Shown: piece by piece, positions 25,401-38,008 of the stretch
Position numbering within the stretch: the first letter of the stretch is position 1
How the letters are laid out: each line of letters starts with the position of its first letter
DNA from: Climacium dendroides
Lineage: Eukaryota; Streptophyta; Bryopsida; Hypnales; Climaciaceae
NCBI GenBank assembly: GCA_950106755.1
Contig: OX467092.1
Coordinates: forward strand, 10,044,001 to 10,108,000
Direction of reading: 5' to 3'
Length of the DNA: 64,000 bases
The notes under the pieces: model-generated
What the model saw: only the letters and a program-made list of their open reading frames with translations
The model's database searches: none
Told to the model about the DNA's origin: nothing
Position numbers and translations under genes: made by a program

Positions 25401-25770
25401 CAACACAAATCCAAACCTAACCAAATATTAGTGGTTGAAAATGTTGATGGAACATTTAAAATCTGCATTGTTCACTTACCATTCCAAGGAAATGGAAAAA
25501 TTCAAAGCCAAAGTAAACATTGAAGATGTCCTAAAGGTTCAACCTAGATGCATAATGAATAAGCTTCCCTCATTTGTAACAAGTTGCTGCAAAATTTAGG
25601 ACCCAATTTGCAAAGTGAAACATAAAGTATAGATTCTTAGACATGGAACTCAAATCAACATATTGGGGAATTGCCATCAAGATCATCCAAACATTCTTCA
25701 ACAATGCAGATGATAGAACACAACTCTAACTATCATATTTAGGAAAAAAACAAATTTGTAATGTGTGTAA
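22461..25770. other. AT-rich intergenic stretch, no gene seen
   Basis: Upstream of the NLR start. Short frames occur but none has recognisable content or splice support. The NLR promoter should lie in its first part. No clear TATA assignment can be made in such AT-rich DNA. Confidence 0.5.
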
Positions 25771-25774
25771 AAGA

Positions 25775-26010
25775 ATGGATATCTACTGTTAACTATTGTT
25801 CTTGTTGGCAAGACTATGGATAACTATAGTTACTATGGTTGATTACAAGTTAACTATTATTAACTATGGTTGACTAGAATTGACAAGAGTTGACTATGAC
25901 TATTTAGAATTGATTAGAGTTGACTATGATTGAATACAATTGACTATATCAACTAGAGTTGACTATTGATTAACTATTGTTAACTATGGTTGACTAGAGT
26001 TGACTACCAA
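25775..26010. repeat. Degenerate TTGACTA/TTAACTATGG simple repeat
   Basis: About 230 bp of variants of GTTGACTAGAGTTGACTA and TTAACTATTGTTAACTATGG in head-to-tail order. TTGAC is the core of W-boxes (WRKY sites), but here it is part of a low-complexity array and no regulatory role is shown. Confidence 0.7.
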
Positions 26011-26919
26011 TAAAATAACTATTGTTGAATTGTTCGAGACCCATTTCTCATTCACAATCTCTTGTTTTCTCAACACACAACGACTCTCATTCACAATGCC
26101 AAGATGATAACCCCACGCACATGAGGCTAACGAGCAGCTTACAACGTCATAGATGAAGACACAAAAATGCGGGTTAGCTCAACCCAACCCTCACGATGCA
26201 AGGCTAACAAAATCTGCGACGTCGTACCCTCATGGAATTGTTACTTCGCCAATTCACCCGCTCACTATTTTTTGAACTGCAAGATAAAAAATCTATTTCT
26301 AAACTTAGTGCTCTGAAGTCTGTGTGCACTTCACACATTCCACCGTCCACCGTAGGGGTTTACCCTGCATAGCTTGCGAGGACAGAGCACATAGGAGGTA
26401 GGAGGGCAGATAGAAGGACAAGCACTGTGGCGGAACAAACACTACGACAAGAGGTTCGGAGGTGGGACCTGCCTGTGAACGTTCGAGCCCTCGCCAGACC
26501 TCATGTACGCAAGCATCATGTTACCAAGCAACTGATCAACCACAAGTTTGAAGATTCACAAGGAAATGACCTAATGATAGTGTACCTCATAACCTTCTCA
26601 AGGCTTTTAGCTCTCCAAGCTTATCTAGATCATAATGGTGATTCTGATTCCAAGATGTCGGGATTTTTGTTCTGATGCACGTATGCTCTTAATAACACAT
26701 CAGAAGACCAACAATTCAACATGCTAAAGATGAGAAAGGATTACAGTAGAATTGTCCAAGACTTATCTCTCATGGAGTTACCAAGCCCATGCTTGTTCAA
26801 CACACATAAAGCTTTCTCACTCATAATTCTGATCATCTTTCTGAGCTGCTAAGGATCCATCCAAACTCCTGAACTTCAAAATGCTTGCTGCAAAGCTAGC
26901 AAGACATGTTCAACGGGAC
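26011..26919. other. No supported gene
   Basis: A frame at 26427-26675 (+) encodes 82 aa with a basic N-terminal half, but it shows no domain or clear splice context. I do not call it. Confidence 0.4.
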
Positions 26920-27114
26920 TTACGAATGAGACACCGCCTGCTCTATCAGTGTGCGTTCCATTTTCTTAATCTCTTCCATCCACGGACGCTTAGACGCATA
27001 AAAAACTAAACCAATGCTTGTTCCACTGCTACCGAAACCCCAATAAAACCTAAGCAGTCTATCACAGGGAACCACGCTCAGACTCGCACTTGAACACATT
27101 TTCAGTGCGCATAC

Positions 27115-27480
27115 CTGACTACCGTGAGCATCCAAGAGCACCTCGGGTCGTCTCTCTCGCTTGTAAGACACTCTCCAGCGACGAAATGACACAGCACCGA
27201 AGTAGTACTCCACAGGCAAGAACAACGTTCCACGCATGAGAGGACTGCCTCGTCTTCTTCTCCTCCCTAGGGGACGTCACTTGTAGCTCGAGAACCGCCA
27301 GCAAACGAGTGGAAAACAGACGCAGAGGGGCGAAGAAAGACTTCCTGGGGAAGAGTTGGAGAGGCTGGGGTTTGGGGGAGACGATGGGCGTCGTCAGAGG
27401 AGGGGCCAAACGGGAGCCTGCCACGATGGTCAGGAGGGGCAGTAAAGGCACCAGTAGTGGCGGACTTGCGGCTTAGAATA
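27115..27480 (-). CDS. Possible first exon of an unrecognised gene
   Basis: The stretch is GC-rich, unlike its surroundings. ATG at 27237 opens a 41-codon frame rich in Arg (FRRWRVSYKRERRP) ending at the donor GTATGC (27114). Upstream, another frame reads like a Ser/Pro/Leu/Arg-rich leader, but no ATG starts it. No downstream exons were identified. A degenerate copy of the exon and its donor lies at 42605-42745. Confidence 0.35.
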
Positions 27481-27484
27481 ATGT

Positions 27485-28330
27485 TGCCTGAGAAGTAACT
27501 TCGTTGGTAACTTCAGGGTACAACCGACTTAAGGTAGACAAGCCTATTACCACCCTGATTTGGAATCTAGATACCTTGGGGCCAACTCCAAGGACGGCAG
27601 ATATTTGGTAGAGGCGTGTGTTTGTTTCAGATATCAAATGCATGTGGAGTTGTGATTTTTTGAATAAAATTGTAATTTATGCATGTTTTTGAAGAAAGGT
27701 GGTATGGCCTTAAAGCGCCCCTCTTCTTCACACCGTCCTATAGGTAGCTGTAGAGTGGATGTGAGGTGATCCTTGAATGGTCCTCTTTGATCCTTTAATG
27801 AATTCAAGAAAAATTATTTTTTTAATTGCAAGAGCCAATCATTGTCTTTACATTTCTCTATAAGTCACAAGAGGACGGATTTTGGGACACCTATGGTCAC
27901 AAATAGGTGCCTATGACTTGAGTCTTTGAAAATTCTTATGTAATTCAAAAATGCTTGGAAAAATACGAAACTACTTGTGTTGTATTCTACATCTATTTTT
28001 CTTTCTCTGAAAAATGAGCTAAAAATAATTTTTCCCATGGAAACCTATGAAAAACGCAAATCAGCCTTTAAAAGGGCGCTTTAAGGCCATACTACTTTAG
28101 TCTGTGTTGAAGTTATGAAATAACCCATAGAGTGGAGTCATAAATGTCCTTTTCACAACCCATAATTGCCTTTCTTTGAACTCTATATCTATTAGCACTT
28201 ATGTATCCACCAATAAAATATTGACAAGAACCCTTATTGACATTAATGCCTTGATTTTGTTATTTTGAATGGATTTGGATATTTTGGGGGTCAAATTTAG
28301 ATGTTTTTTTTTACAATTTACAGGCCAAAA
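27485..28330. other. No gene seen
   Basis: Non-coding sequence. Around 27485-27540 it resembles 43670-43730 (GAAGTAACTT, GTACAAC words), which extends the duplicated block described separately. Confidence 0.45.
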
Positions 28331-29220
28331 ATAGGGAGGCTAGTGTATCTTAGTGTCTTGTGTTGTTGCTAACAAACAAATCTAACAATTATATTCTGAA
28401 ATGTACTTAGTTAATGGAAAAATCAACAACGTCCAGACATATTGGTGATTACAATCTCTTTTAAATCACATGTTTGAAATTATACTAGTAACTCCCCTTC
28501 CTTGAATCCTCGCCTAAATTTGGCTAGTAATTAGAATGTGGTTTCTAGTCTCCTAATTATATAATCCTTAAATAAGTAAGAATTGGTAAGTGGATACTTC
28601 CATATCTATAAGAGCTGAAATAAATCATTTAAGAAGCTTCAAAGGAGGTAACAATTAGAAAGAAGAATTATATCTACAAAGAATCCAAATACTTGTAATA
28701 CTCAATATACTAACATCACATTTTTCTAAAATGCAACAAAAGAACAAGTGTTTCTTGCTTCCACATGGTGACAACTAAAAGAATTGGTGTAACTTGCAAA
28801 CTCACTAGATCTCAATCCAATCAAAAAACTTGGGAAGATCTTGAAAAGACACCATACAAAATAAGTATGGACCTAAGAACAAAAGCCTATGAACACAAAA
28901 GAAATGTTGATATGGATTGTGGAGACTAAAGCTTTTTTGTGGTTTTGTAGTGCGTCATTGTACCGTAAAAAATAACTTGGCTAGAAAATGACAAAAATCA
29001 TGAAGATTTTTGCTAGAAAACTTCAAATTAAAAAATAAATATATAATTAAATAAAATAAAAAAATAAAACTGAGACAAAATTGTTAGATTGTGGATGAAA
29101 ATAGAATTAGAGACATGTGATATTCTCTATCCAATATGTGAATGAATCCTGAAATTTAGAGTACCACCATAACATTTGATATCACCACTTTGGCATTTCA
29201 TAAAAAATGAAAATAACAAA
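28330..29220. repeat. Segment duplicated at 43425-44300 with its two blocks in swapped order
   Basis: Block 28330-28700 matches ~43960-44300 (shared TTTGGCTAGTAATTAGAATG and GAAATAAATCATTTAAGAA). Block 28960-29220 matches ~43425-43665 (shared TTAGA or CAGATTGTGGATGAA, ATTTAGAG). Both matches are in direct orientation but in the opposite order. Confidence 0.7.
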
Positions 29221-29509
29221 ACCGTGGTAGAAACAGAATGTTTTTGCTATTCCAAGACAAACAAGCTTGAGGCACTTGTCTAGCTTCATCCATGCTGGAG
29301 AGAATCAAGGTTGTTCTTGCAACAAAGGGTGGACAAGGATGTCTGTTGGGAACTTGTTTTCTTCAATAAAAATGTTTCCATTTCTTGCAAGCATAAAAAT
29401 AATGCACTTGCAAATGTACCTCCTCAGGAAACTTTGTGTTCGTAGCTCCTTCTGTGGAGAACTTCTTCTGTTTGTTGACTCAGTTTCCAGAAATCACGTA
29501 ACATTATTG

Positions 29510-31660
29510 GAGGGTACTGTGCAGTACTGTTGCATGACACAGATTGAAATCCACACTTGCCATTCAGAAGAATTTGGCATACTATAAAATATACTACATA
29601 ATTGGTATTTTTCTTTTGGCATAATGAATAATCAATTCATGTGCAATTCCAATCAAGCATACCAAATTTCCAAGAAAGCAAAACTCCATTTTGGGATGTG
29701 TTTTGTGTGTGTTTTGCTATGGATTCATATCAGGTTGTGTGGAGTTTGAATTGCTGAGTGAAGATCACTGCAACTGAATGTGCAATTTCAACTTCAAAGA
29801 ATTTTGTTTGGTTTATTTCTGTGATGCCACATGCTGTACAGTACCCTTCCATAATGATACCGAAATCCACTCTTGAGCAATCCCAAAACTTCTTCTAGGC
29901 TAAATTTCGCTCGGTTTGTACTTAATTTTTTTCAGGCCCTCAGTGTAAATTCAAAAAAAATCTTCAAAAAATGTACATTTGGCTGATTACCCTGAACTCA
30001 TTCTGGGATCACTGCCCCTTTTGTCATTCAAAAAGAACTTTGCTTATTATAAGAAGTAATTGTTGTTTTTCTTTTTACATTGAATCATTATTCAATTCCT
30101 GCACAATTCCAATCAAGCATAACAAATCTGTTTCAAACATGCAAAACTCCATTTTGGGTGCATTTTTTCATTTAAAATTCATGGTTTTACAAGATAGTTG
30201 ATTGAAAAAGATTGATGAAATTTTTTTAATTTACTTGCATAGGTATATAGGAATCTTCTACATGCACATCTTTCAAATGAAAAAACACTAGTAAGTAATA
30301 AAAATATGATTTATGAAAAGTTTAATGTGAGGTTTCATATGAATAAATTTTGTAAATTAAATATCTCCATAAGTTAATAAGATTTTGGTAAAGTAATTGT
30401 ACCATCATGCTTAAATGTACACAAGTAGTTGTAGTGTGCAAGTGAAATAGCAAAATCTAGTTGAATGATAGAGATATCTATTTTACAAAATTTACTTGTA
30501 TAAAACCTCACATTGAATTCTTCAAAGATCATATTTTTATTACTTATGGAGGGTGTTTTTTCATATGAAAGATATGCATATAGATGCTTTCTATGCATTT
30601 ATGCAATCAAATTAAAAAAATCTTCACCAATATTTTTCAATCAATTACATTATAAAATCATGAATTTTAAATGAAAAAATTCACCAAAAATGTAGTTTTG
30701 CATTTTGAAACAAATTTGGTATACTTCATTGGAATTGTGCAAGAAATGAATAATCATTATATAAAAAAATACCAATTATTTTGTATAATATGCAAAGTTC
30801 TTTTGAATGGCAAGTTAGAGTGGAGTTCCGTATCATTATGCAAGGATGTTGCATAGTTAGATCAAATTGAATTACAAATTTTTGGATCCTATTGAGGTTA
30901 GAAGAACTTTGGAATGTAAGGGTATTGTATAGTCAAAGTAAATTGAATTATAAATTTTTGGATCTTTTAGAGATTAGGAGAACTTTGGGAGGCTATGTGT
31001 GCTAAAAATTGAACAGAATTTCAAAATTGGAATTGCATTGGAATTGCACTAAAGTCTATTTTATCACCATTACAAAAACACATATGTAATTGAAAATCAT
31101 ACAAAGAGTTTGATGTTTTCTATACACTATGTACTATCTAGTGTTGTCAACATTTGTGAAAATTACAACTTGTATTCAATGGTACATATAAGAAATGAAC
31201 CTTCACACATGCTTTAAAAATACTTATTCCCATACCACTTGAATTTCTTGTATAATTTCTTGCTTGTTCTTCACCCAAATACTAAAAATCTTTGACTATC
31301 CTCCAAAGTCTCTCTATGAAACAGTAGATAGTATATAAAAGGAATCCAAATTGTTGTATAATTTGAAATTATTCATTTTCCACTTGTGATGAAGTTGAAG
31401 TGCACCTCATTGCAATCCCAACACAATCTGCAGTTTCAAAATCAGTTCATTTTTGAGCATGCTAAAGCTTTCTAAAGTTGCTGAAATTTCTAGTGAAAAC
31501 TGACTTAAAAAAATTCGTAATCCAGCTGGACTTGACTGTACAGCAAGTGGCATCACAAAAATAAACCAAATAAAGTCTCTGAAGTTTATATTGCAGTGCA
31601 GTGATTTTCACTCAGCAATTCAAACTCCATGCAACCATATGAATCCAAAACCATCACACA
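29510..31660. repeat. Complex inverted repeat (foldback-like element)
   Basis: Left-arm sequence around 29545-29700 and 30040-30370 reappears inverted at 30470-30850. The block at ~29715-29845 (TTTGAATTGCTGAGTGAAGA, GTGATGCCACATGCTGTACA) reappears inverted at ~31540-31655. Shared words are GCAATTCCAATCAAGCATA and GCAAAACTCCATTTTGGG. A ~75-bp tandem pair sits at ~30855-31005. No coding frame or clear terminus was found. It may be an old long-TIR element with internal duplications. Confidence 0.65.
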
Positions 31661-32124
31661 AGCCTAGAAACATTTAACACTCTGTTCCCATAGCAAAACA
31701 CTTAATAAACAAACAAACAAAACTTTGCATTTCAAGCCACATTGAAGGGAAAGTAAGCCTGTGCAAATAAACAAGATGCAATGCACCCCATAAATTAGTA
31801 TAGCACAGGCACATCCAAGCTCTGCCCGGACGGGGTCAACGCCAGCAAGACCAAGACACGGAAATTTTACCCGTAACTCAAAATTATCAGAAGGAGCATT
31901 TCACATTTTTCAGATTCAGGTAACCTTCTATCACTGCAGCCTACTTGGTGAAAACTTCTACTCCACACCACCAAGTGAATGCTTGTATGCTTGTATGCTT
32001 GTATACACTAGCACTAATTTCCCCTGAATACCTTGCCACATTACCTCCCAGCAGGAGGGTCCAGCCAACCAGTGTGAAGCAGGGCGTTTTTTGGGCTTTA
32101 TAGTGCGAGATTGCACCAGAAAAA

Positions 32125-32215
32125 AAAAAAAAGACTCCCTCCGTCCCAAAATGATTTTCCAGTTGGCCTCAGTTTCTTGTCCCAAAATGATTTTCCTCCT
32201 TTGCTGTAGAGGAAA
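32125..32215. mobile_element. Possible Stowaway/mariner-type terminus
   Basis: CTCCCTCCGTCCCAAAATGA at 32133 is the typical start of plant Tc1/mariner MITEs, and TCCCAAAATGATTTTCCT repeats at ~32178. The other end was not found nearby. A matching inverted end, GACGGAAGGAGTA, lies at ~43412, in the partner duplicated region. Confidence 0.4.
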
Positions 32216-32569
32216 AGCCCATGAAATGAATTTCCCCTGTAATAGACAAGTGAATGAGAATTGTGGCCATCATGACAAGGGGTAGCTAAGCCCATAGAAT
32301 CAATTAATAATTTAATGAGCATGTGTGATTCTAAATAATTTAGATAAAATAATATAACATACTTGTGTGGTAGGTCCTTTCCTTGTCCGTTTGCTGGGTT
32401 TGTATAGTGTGATGTATCACTAGATTCTGTATTGCCCCTCCAAGCCATCACTACTATATTCTTCTGCAAATTTCATTTGTATTTTATAATAAATTATTAT
32501 AACCATGTAACCGTCTGGTTGGCTGGTTGCAAACTGCACATACTCTTTGTTCGGTAATTAATGGAATTT

Positions 32570-32790
32570 GAGTAGTGGTTATTTGCAACACTCTTGGGAG
32601 TATGCGGGGCCAGGGGGGATTGACCTCATTGCCCCTGGGGGCTGGATGACGGAGGGATGAGGGGGCCATTTCCCGTCCGACCCCGACCTCCCTGCCTCCT
32701 CCCACTCCCTCCGACCTGCTCCCTCCGACCTGCTCCCTGCCTCCCCCACTCCAACCTCCTGCTCCCTGAACCTCCTCAAGAATTTCAAAC
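32570..32790. repeat. GC-rich module, inverted copy at 42950-43170
   Basis: The reverse complement of this stretch shares ATGGCCCCCTCATCCC, GGGGCAATG, GGTCAAT and repeated GGTCGGAGGGAGCAGG with 42950-43170 on the plus strand. Both are islands of high GC in AT-rich DNA and show no sustained gene-like frame. Confidence 0.65.
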
Positions 32791-32814
32791 TTCTACTTCT
32801 ACAGCGTGTTATTA

Positions 32815-32890
32815 TTTCAGATGGCTAAAGCAATGGATTGCTAATTCTGTACATTTTTTTTTACCGAGGGTTTGAATCCCTCTCTCTCCT
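32815..32890 (+). pseudogene. trnS-GCU: Plastid trnS-GCU copy in nuclear DNA
   Basis: It matches the plant chloroplast tRNA-Ser(GCU): AGATGGCT, GGATTGCTAATTCTGTACA with the GCT anticodon, the variable arm, GAGGGTTTGAATCCCTCTC and the acceptor side. The D-arm bases between ATGGCT and AAAGC are missing and the 5' acceptor strand is lost. Several changes are C-to-T (GTTCGAA now GTTTGAA). It should not fold as a working tRNA. Confidence 0.85.
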
Positions 32891-32975
32891 TCAACTAACA
32901 AATATTTTTTTTAATTAGGAAAAATTATTTTTATATTTATTTCTTCATTTTGATAATTTATTTTTATATCAAAAA

Positions 32976-33085
32976 TTATTCTTTACGTCCCAGATGACAA
33001 CCACGATCATTTGATAAAAAAACGAAAACAAAAAGACAATCCAAAAAATAATTATTGTATAAACAAAGAGCTTAAGAGTAAGCAT
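32976..33085 (-). pseudogene. psbI: Plastid psbI copy in nuclear DNA, frameshifted
   Basis: The frame from ATG 33085 begins MLTLKLFVYT, the start of the 36-aa photosystem II subunit PsbI. A one-base loss in the middle shifts the frame. The end (SND...GRKE and TAA at 32978-32976) is still legible one frame over. psbI lies opposite trnS-GCU as in plant plastid genomes, so both arrived as one plastid fragment of about 270 bp (32815-33085). Confidence 0.9.
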
Positions 33086-33149
33086 AACATAATCTCTGTG
33101 TTCATTACTAGAAATAGAATAGATTGTAAATTAAAATAAAATAAAATAA

Positions 33150-34685
33150 ACAATTTTTTTTTTACAATTTGTACTTTCATTATTTAAATTGAGATTATGA
33201 AGGAAGGAGGATTTGAATCCCCTGTCATGTTGTGTAGATGTAAATAATAAACCTCACTTGCTTTCATAAGTTAGTGATAAAAATTCATTCATTTTAGTTG
33301 AAGGGAAGAAAAGTTGTTTTTCAATTCAAAATTTCAAAAGAATTTTTAAATATTTTTATATAATAAAAAATCCTATTTTCAAATTTTGAGATAGCAAAAT
33401 TCAATTTAGAAGGATATAATTTGATGAAGACTTTTAAATAAAATTTATAAAATAAAATTTGTAGGCTATACAATTACATCAATTGCTATACTAACTAATA
33501 ATTTTTTAAAATAAAACTTGAAACCAAAAAATGATATTTCTTCCTAAAATTTTTGTAATTTTTATGATATATTTTTCTTTAAGTTCAATATTATAAGTTT
33601 AATTATAGTAATCTTCTAAGATTATGTTTTACTTATTTATTCAAATCATTTTTAAAGGTAAGTTTTTCAACTGAAAAAAATTAATTTTTGAGGTGAAACA
33701 TATTTATAACCTTTGAACCAGAGAAGATTTGCAAAATGAAGTTGTGAATATCTATACTAAAAAAAAGGTGAACACCCCATATAGAAGTGAACAATTCTTT
33801 TGAAGGATGAAAAAATAATGATTTTGCTCACTCAAGACATGTACTTTGTGTTCATCCCTTACTTGAAATTTGAACACATGGGCCTTTATAGATTTAATCC
33901 CTAGATCTTTACAATACAACCTTTTTGAAATTAAAAAAAAATTATAGCTTATGTACACATTAAAGATTTTTTATATGTTTTTAATTTCATAAAAAAATAT
34001 TCCATAATTATATATCTTCTTTCAAAATGATAATTTAAGTAGTAGTTATTGTATGAGCACAAGGTACACTAAAAATGAAGTCTTTATTCCAAAGTCAATG
34101 AATTGCTTATAGTTTGAGAAGCACCTAGCATAAGAATGTTTGAAATTTGAATAACTAAAATAGACCCACTTGAAATGAAAATGTAAAGACAAAAATTATA
34201 GAAGTCATGTTAATTTAGTGTGAAAAAGGATGATCTTGCAAATAGAACATGCATTCATTAAATTATTCAATCTTTCATGACAAGAGTTTTTTGGATTCAC
34301 ATTCTTCAGCTTTCATGATGAAAGGTCAAGCTTGCCAATAGTAATATGGAGAAGGTTCCACTAGTGTAGAGGTTCAATTGAATTAGTAAGTCCTCATTGG
34401 TGTAAATCATGAACCTATAGCACTGGCACGAGAGTTTGTAGTAATTAGAGTTAGTTAATTGCAATGAGTACCTAAGAGATTCAAAGGATATGATGGACTC
34501 GACCAATTTGAATGGGACTCTGTTTTCAATACATCAACCTCTTTAAAGATTTGCAAGGGAGTATGTACTAGTTTCAGTCCATATCAGGAGAGCTATTTGG
34601 TCACATTGCATGTTGAACAAGATAATACATAGAACATGAACTGAACAAAACAAAAGATGATATTGAAACAAAGTGTCAGCTCAAT
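33150..34685. other. AT-rich intergenic stretch, no gene seen
   Basis: Very AT-rich, with no supported coding frame or clear repeat. Confidence 0.55.
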
Positions 34686-34959
34686 CACTACAAGGAATTG
34701 GGGGTTATCGTGACTACGGCAAATGACTGCAAAACTGTCATGTTGCAGTCACAAAACGAGAATGTGACTTGAAAATGAAAATGTGATCCGGGGCCCTGCA
34801 ATCATTTCGGACAAGTCATTTATAAGAATGACTTTAGATTTATTATCACCCAACGAAGTGGGGACGGATGGAACTTTGGATGAGAAGAGGCTCAGTTGAG
34901 GGAGATAAAGAAAATGAGACTAAGGAAAGATGGCTTGGGTTGAGTTGGACAAGTACGGA

Positions 34960-35350
34960 ACCCCTCTAAAATCTGACGTAGACATTTTTGTAGCAGTCAC
35001 GTGTAAGTCATTCTGGAGTCGTGTCTGACCCCTTTTAAATCTGACGTGGACAGATTGGACGTAGTCACAAGGAAGTCATTTTGAAGTTGCGTCCGACTCC
35101 TTTTAAATCTGATGTGGACATTCTGAACCGGTCGTCATGTAGTCATGCTAGAGTCGCGCGTGACCCCTCCTCAATCTGACGTGGACGTTAGTCGCAGTCA
35201 TTGTGCAGTCATGTTGAAGTTGCATCTGACCCCTTTAAAATCTGACGTGGACATCACTCACAGTCATGGTGAAGTTACGTTGCAGTGGTGTCTGACCCCT
35301 CCTAAATCTGACATGGACATTCCAAACAGAGTCATATTGTAGTCACGTTG
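34960..35350. repeat. ~65-bp tandem repeats in the CACTA left subterminal region
   Basis: About six units contain GACCCCTxxTAAATCTGACG, TGGACA and AGTCATGxxGxAGT. These are likely multiple binding sites for the element's own protein, by analogy with En/Spm subterminal repeats. Confidence 0.75.
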
Positions 35351-35778
35351 CAGTCGCAAATGAACATGATGTGGGCAACAATTTAGGGGCAGCATGGAGT
35401 CATTCACAAGTCGTGCTGTAGTGTAGATGAAGTTGCGTTACAGTAGCACGTGCACTATTCCGCTAGTAGTGCTGAAGTCATGGCAACTTTGAAGGGGTCA
35501 TTCACCAGTCGGTTCATCTACATTACATTCAAGTAATATGTATTACCTAATTACGTGCAAACGAGCAAGAACAACATTGCAAACGCAGAGCCATGGCTGA
35601 GGAAACGGTAAGCCAACAAAAATTGACACAATAATGACAAATTCACAGGCATGGAGTTAGAAATTGAGTCCTCTATTGCAAAAGGAATGGAGTGGGATAG
35701 AATAACAGTCCAAATATACATGGCGTCCACAAGTGGGTTTAGGGTGCAGTAAGTCTCCAACAAAATTTACAAGCTAAA

Positions 35779-37801
35779 TCAAGTACCATTAAAAAGCTTC
35801 ATTGACTTCTCCGACCATATTGCGCAAGACCCCTTTACGTCCTCTATAAACTCCTGGTTCGCTGCGTAATTGAGAACCATGAGGCTCACCCTTGTTTGTA
35901 GAACCTCACGGATGTCCACCCTCACCCACAATGTTGGTATGTCCTTACCATGATACTTGTGAGACCCTAGAAGTCCGCTGACCGTTCCAAGGGCCACCTT
36001 CTACCGTACAGCGCGTGGGTTCATGAGGAAAACTTCATCGCCAATGATGAAACCCTGTGGTATGCAAGACATAGCACAATTCAGTTAACGGTTATATAAT
36101 AAAAAAAGCGCAAGATGCGATTCACTTGAGACATCACGCATTCTAGAATGGCCTACAAGGTTCACAGGAACATTACTTAGTGCAGTGCTGCGGAGCTTGT
36201 GAATATACCACTTCATCGTGGGACTGACTCACGATGGACACTTGAATGACCAACGACAATGCTGATAGGCGGGATGAACTCATATCCCACAACAACAATG
36301 CAAGAAAAAACTACAAACAACAATTTGTAGTTGATCTTGGTAGTGGCATCCATTTCTGTTCTCAGAGTAACACCCTGCATTGCATACGCCATTGAGTCAT
36401 TGTGAAGTCATGAAGCAGTCATGGACAGAATTCACGACTTTCCCGACACTACAGTACGACTTGATGACCAGCCATGACTGGAACGTCACTTCTGGGCAAC
36501 TTATACACGACAAGAACGCAACTGAAGGGTGGACCGCTTGAACAAAAAGTGAAATGAGTGCTATGTAGTGCCTACCTTATCACGGCGCGCCCCCGTGGTA
36601 GAGGCTGACTTCGATTGCGTGTTCTGCTTCCCCATCCTTGCTTGCAAAAACAAGGAGCAGAAGTTAAAAATAAAAAAAATATGAAGGTTCGAACCAGCCG
36701 GACTGCAAGTCCCTCACCTCCCACCATGTTCACAAAATTGTATCCAGTTCCACTTCTGCGCTTCAGGAGCCATTGAGATTTGGACTTGTTCACAACTTGC
36801 GGGTATTTTGCACGGAAGGTAGTCACGTCGGGGCATCTCCAGAAGGCTTCCAGCAAAAGCCGCAGGTATAACTTCAAATATTCCTTGTTGTCAGCCAAGG
36901 TGCGCAGCTACTTCACATAGAAAGGATTTGTGATGAGCACGTTGGATTGTGCATTCTCCGTGACCCTACAAAGCTTACTATCTACAATGATTGTGTTCTC
37001 TAGATTGAACTCAAGGTACTGCCCGTACACTACAGATAAGTTTTTTTGACCCGAGGTTCCCTTATCTTGCTCCCCTACACTTTCGGAATCAACTGCGCAA
37101 GACCAACAAAAGAGTGGATCCCTATCATAGGCACGACTGTAAAACCTTGCCAACATTTGAGGGACCACATCCTCCATGTACGGAGCACTTCTACTACCCC
37201 AAAATGCAACTTTGAAGTGCCTGAAACATTGGTCCAAAAAGTGCTTCAGCCATGGTCGAAAAACTACTCTATGAAACTGCGTATGGTTGCTAGCACGAAT
37301 ACTACAGTTCGGGTTTGGAGCAGCAAGCAAACTACAGTCCAACAGGGTTCCTTGTACATTGAAAATGACAAGCTTCCGAACATGTAAACTACTGCCACCT
37401 ATCCGATTAGTCACGAGGTCCTGCAATGTAAGGAAAGGCACTCCGGGAACGGACGCACATGGACTTGTGTGCTTGGAGATACAAACCTTAGGAGACTTGG
37501 GAACTTTCTTAGCCATCCTTGATGGCGCTGTTTCGACATTGGCTGCAGTTAAGCGATCAATGGAGGCGTCCTCGAAACCTCCCTCGCCTCCTTCATCGGG
37601 GCTAACCTCCACGTTGCCACTTGGAAGGGCTGGCTCTTCGGAGGACTGGGCCGCATCAGCGTCTGTTGCAACGACTGCTGGAGCCGCTCCCGTATTTGCT
37701 GCAACGGCGGGTGAACCTGCAGCGGTGCTTTTAGGGCGTCTTCTTGCTTGTCTCTGGACCGCGGAACACGATAATGAGCGCCACGAAGAACAAGAATGCA
37801 A
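35779..37801 (-). pseudogene. HAD/FCP1-like phosphatase domain joined to an En/Spm-type domain, carried in the CACTA element
   Basis: Exons 37801-36718, 36640-36576 and 36054-35779 join in phase to 475 codons. They contain two in-frame TAGs (36910-36908 and 36003-36001), both followed by open frame. Residues ~141-297 look like an FCP1/HAD domain: KLVIFNVQGTLLD (motif I), FRPWLKHFL, VAFWGSRS and NTIIVDSKLCR. The catalytic Asp pair of motif I reads Asn and Gln, and the Asp-Asp of the last motif reads Asp-Ser, so phosphatase activity is unlikely. The middle exon is a basic linker. The last exon (GDEVFLMNP, VALGTVSGL) resembles the plant Ptta/En/Spm domain and is paralogous to 61901-61635. The start is uncertain: no ATG at 37801, first Met at 37516. 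Upstream residues are Ala/Pro/Glu-rich. Confidence 0.7.
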
Positions 37802-37942
37802 GCGCCGCGAGCAGACGCTAGGATAGATAGTCGCTAAGAATCAGCTGCAAAAATGATCGCAAAGCCAAAAAATGATCCCCTCTGCGCGGAGGTGACATTA
37901 GGGTTTGCCAATGCGTTGCAGGACACCTGCTCCCGCGAGCGC

Positions 37943-38008
37943 AGTGGATTCCACGTGGACCGGTAGTGGATTCCACGTGGACTGGCAGTGGATTCCACGT
38001 GGATCGGC
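37943..38008. promoter_or_regulatory. Three 22-bp units each with a perfect G-box palindrome
   Basis: Units 37943-37964, 37965-37986 and 37987-38008 each read AGTGGATTCCACGTGGA plus a variable tail. Each holds CCACGTGG, the G-box bound by plant bHLH and bZIP factors. They sit about 140 bp upstream of the minus-strand HAD gene frame, inside the CACTA element. Confidence 0.7.

Noticed and set aside
33200..33225. Complement GATTCAAATCC resembling a tRNA B box near the plastid insert
   Set aside because: No A box or foldable tRNA around it.
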